Positions 63,866 to 64,000 of a stretch of 64,000 nt of DNA are shown here, piece by piece (positions within the stretch are counted from its first letter, which is position 1; every line of letters begins with the position of its first letter). A program made the position numbers and the translations under genes. Under the pieces are notes generated by a model, which saw only the letters and a list, made by a program, of their open reading frames with translations, had not been told where the DNA came from and did not search any database. Source of the stretch: an uncultured Neglectibacter sp. (lineage in GTDB: Bacteria; Bacillota; Clostridia; Oscillospirales; Acutalibacteraceae); assembly GCA_904374805.1 (NCBI GenBank), contig CAJFEW010000009.1, forward strand, positions 19,062 through 83,061. The letters run 5' to 3'.

Positions 63866-63875
63866 TTCTACAAAA

Positions 63876-63903
63876 GGGACCTGCTGCAGAGAGCAGCAGG
63901 TCC
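63876..63903 (-). terminator. Terminator for a minus-strand transcript from beyond the window
   Basis: GGGACCTGCTGC / GCAGCAGGTCCC with a 4-5 nt loop, followed on the minus strand by TTTTGTAG. A second hairpin, GGGGCC-TTC-GGCCCC, lies at about 63952-63966 with TTTTTT after it on the plus strand. No gene is visible from 63825 to 64000. Confidence 0.6.
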
Positions 63904-64000
63904 CTCAGCTTGTCGAAAAAGTCCCATAAGAGGGCAGCCGGCCGCAGAAGCGGGGCCTTCGGCCCCTGTCTGCTGGCTTTTTTGTCGCTGAACGCCCTTT

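Overview
The window looks like an ordinary chromosomal stretch of a GC-rich, spore-forming member of class Clostridia, most likely order Oscillospirales. The family is inferred and the genus is not assigned. The evidence is a fused IspH-ribosomal protein S1 gene in a cmk-plsC-ispH/rpsA run, spoIIID next to a SpoIIQ-like gene, Gram-positive lipoboxes, SLH domains, a LexA box of the Bacillus type, and Shine-Dalgarno sequences of the AAGGAGG kind. TTG and GTG starts are unusually common. No rRNA, tRNA, CRISPR, prophage or insertion sequence was seen.

Layout. 1-451: 5' part of an OmpR/PhoB-type response regulator with Pho-box-like repeats in its promoter. 545-2348: a cytidylate-kinase-like gene between two inverted blocks of a mosaic intergenic repeat. 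2369-4436: apbE, a NusG-domain II protein and a Gx-type transporter. 4480-9597: a lipoprotein, a CNNM/CorC protein behind an attenuator-like leader, a sirtuin, exonuclease III, cyclophilin and an unknown gene. 9677-15156 (minus): pdp, a double GNAT protein, cdd, deoC, a PfkB sugar kinase and manA, a nucleoside and sugar salvage operon. 15296-16835: a tandem pair of unknown signal-peptide membrane proteins, followed by a long repeat block.

17761-25523 (minus): a transpeptidase PBP, an FHA-FtsW/RodA fusion, a left-handed beta-helix protein, a lipoprotein and secA. 25813-28889: a two-component system with a PepSY protein. 29085-31282: an amidase, an MBL-fold hydrolase, a small conserved protein and a P-loop kinase. 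31389-37405 (minus): secF, secD, ispH-rpsA, plsC and cmk. 37438-37914: a 71-72 bp tandem repeat array. 37911-43584: a flavoprotein, an RpiR regulator, a membrane protein, a DnaJ-like protein, a DUF5685 protein and a lipoprotein.

43683-49015 (minus): a LexA-boxed uvrB-GNAT-uvrA operon in which the GNAT gene and uvrA are both broken, uvrA by a deletion of about 61 bp over the Walker B region and the GNAT gene by a 10 bp tandem duplication. 49346-54034: radC, gpsA, a PAS protein behind a structured leader, and an SLH L,D-transpeptidase. 54083-58787: a DUF3795 protein, a 59-residue RHH protein, a MATE exporter and a GntR-controlled ABC exporter. 59091-64000: an S9 peptidase, spoIIID, a SpoIIQ-like M23 protein, a candidate small RNA and lexA. 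lexA and the uvrB operator together form an SOS circuit whose repair operon looks damaged. The cell-envelope genes and the sporulation pair are the other main themes.
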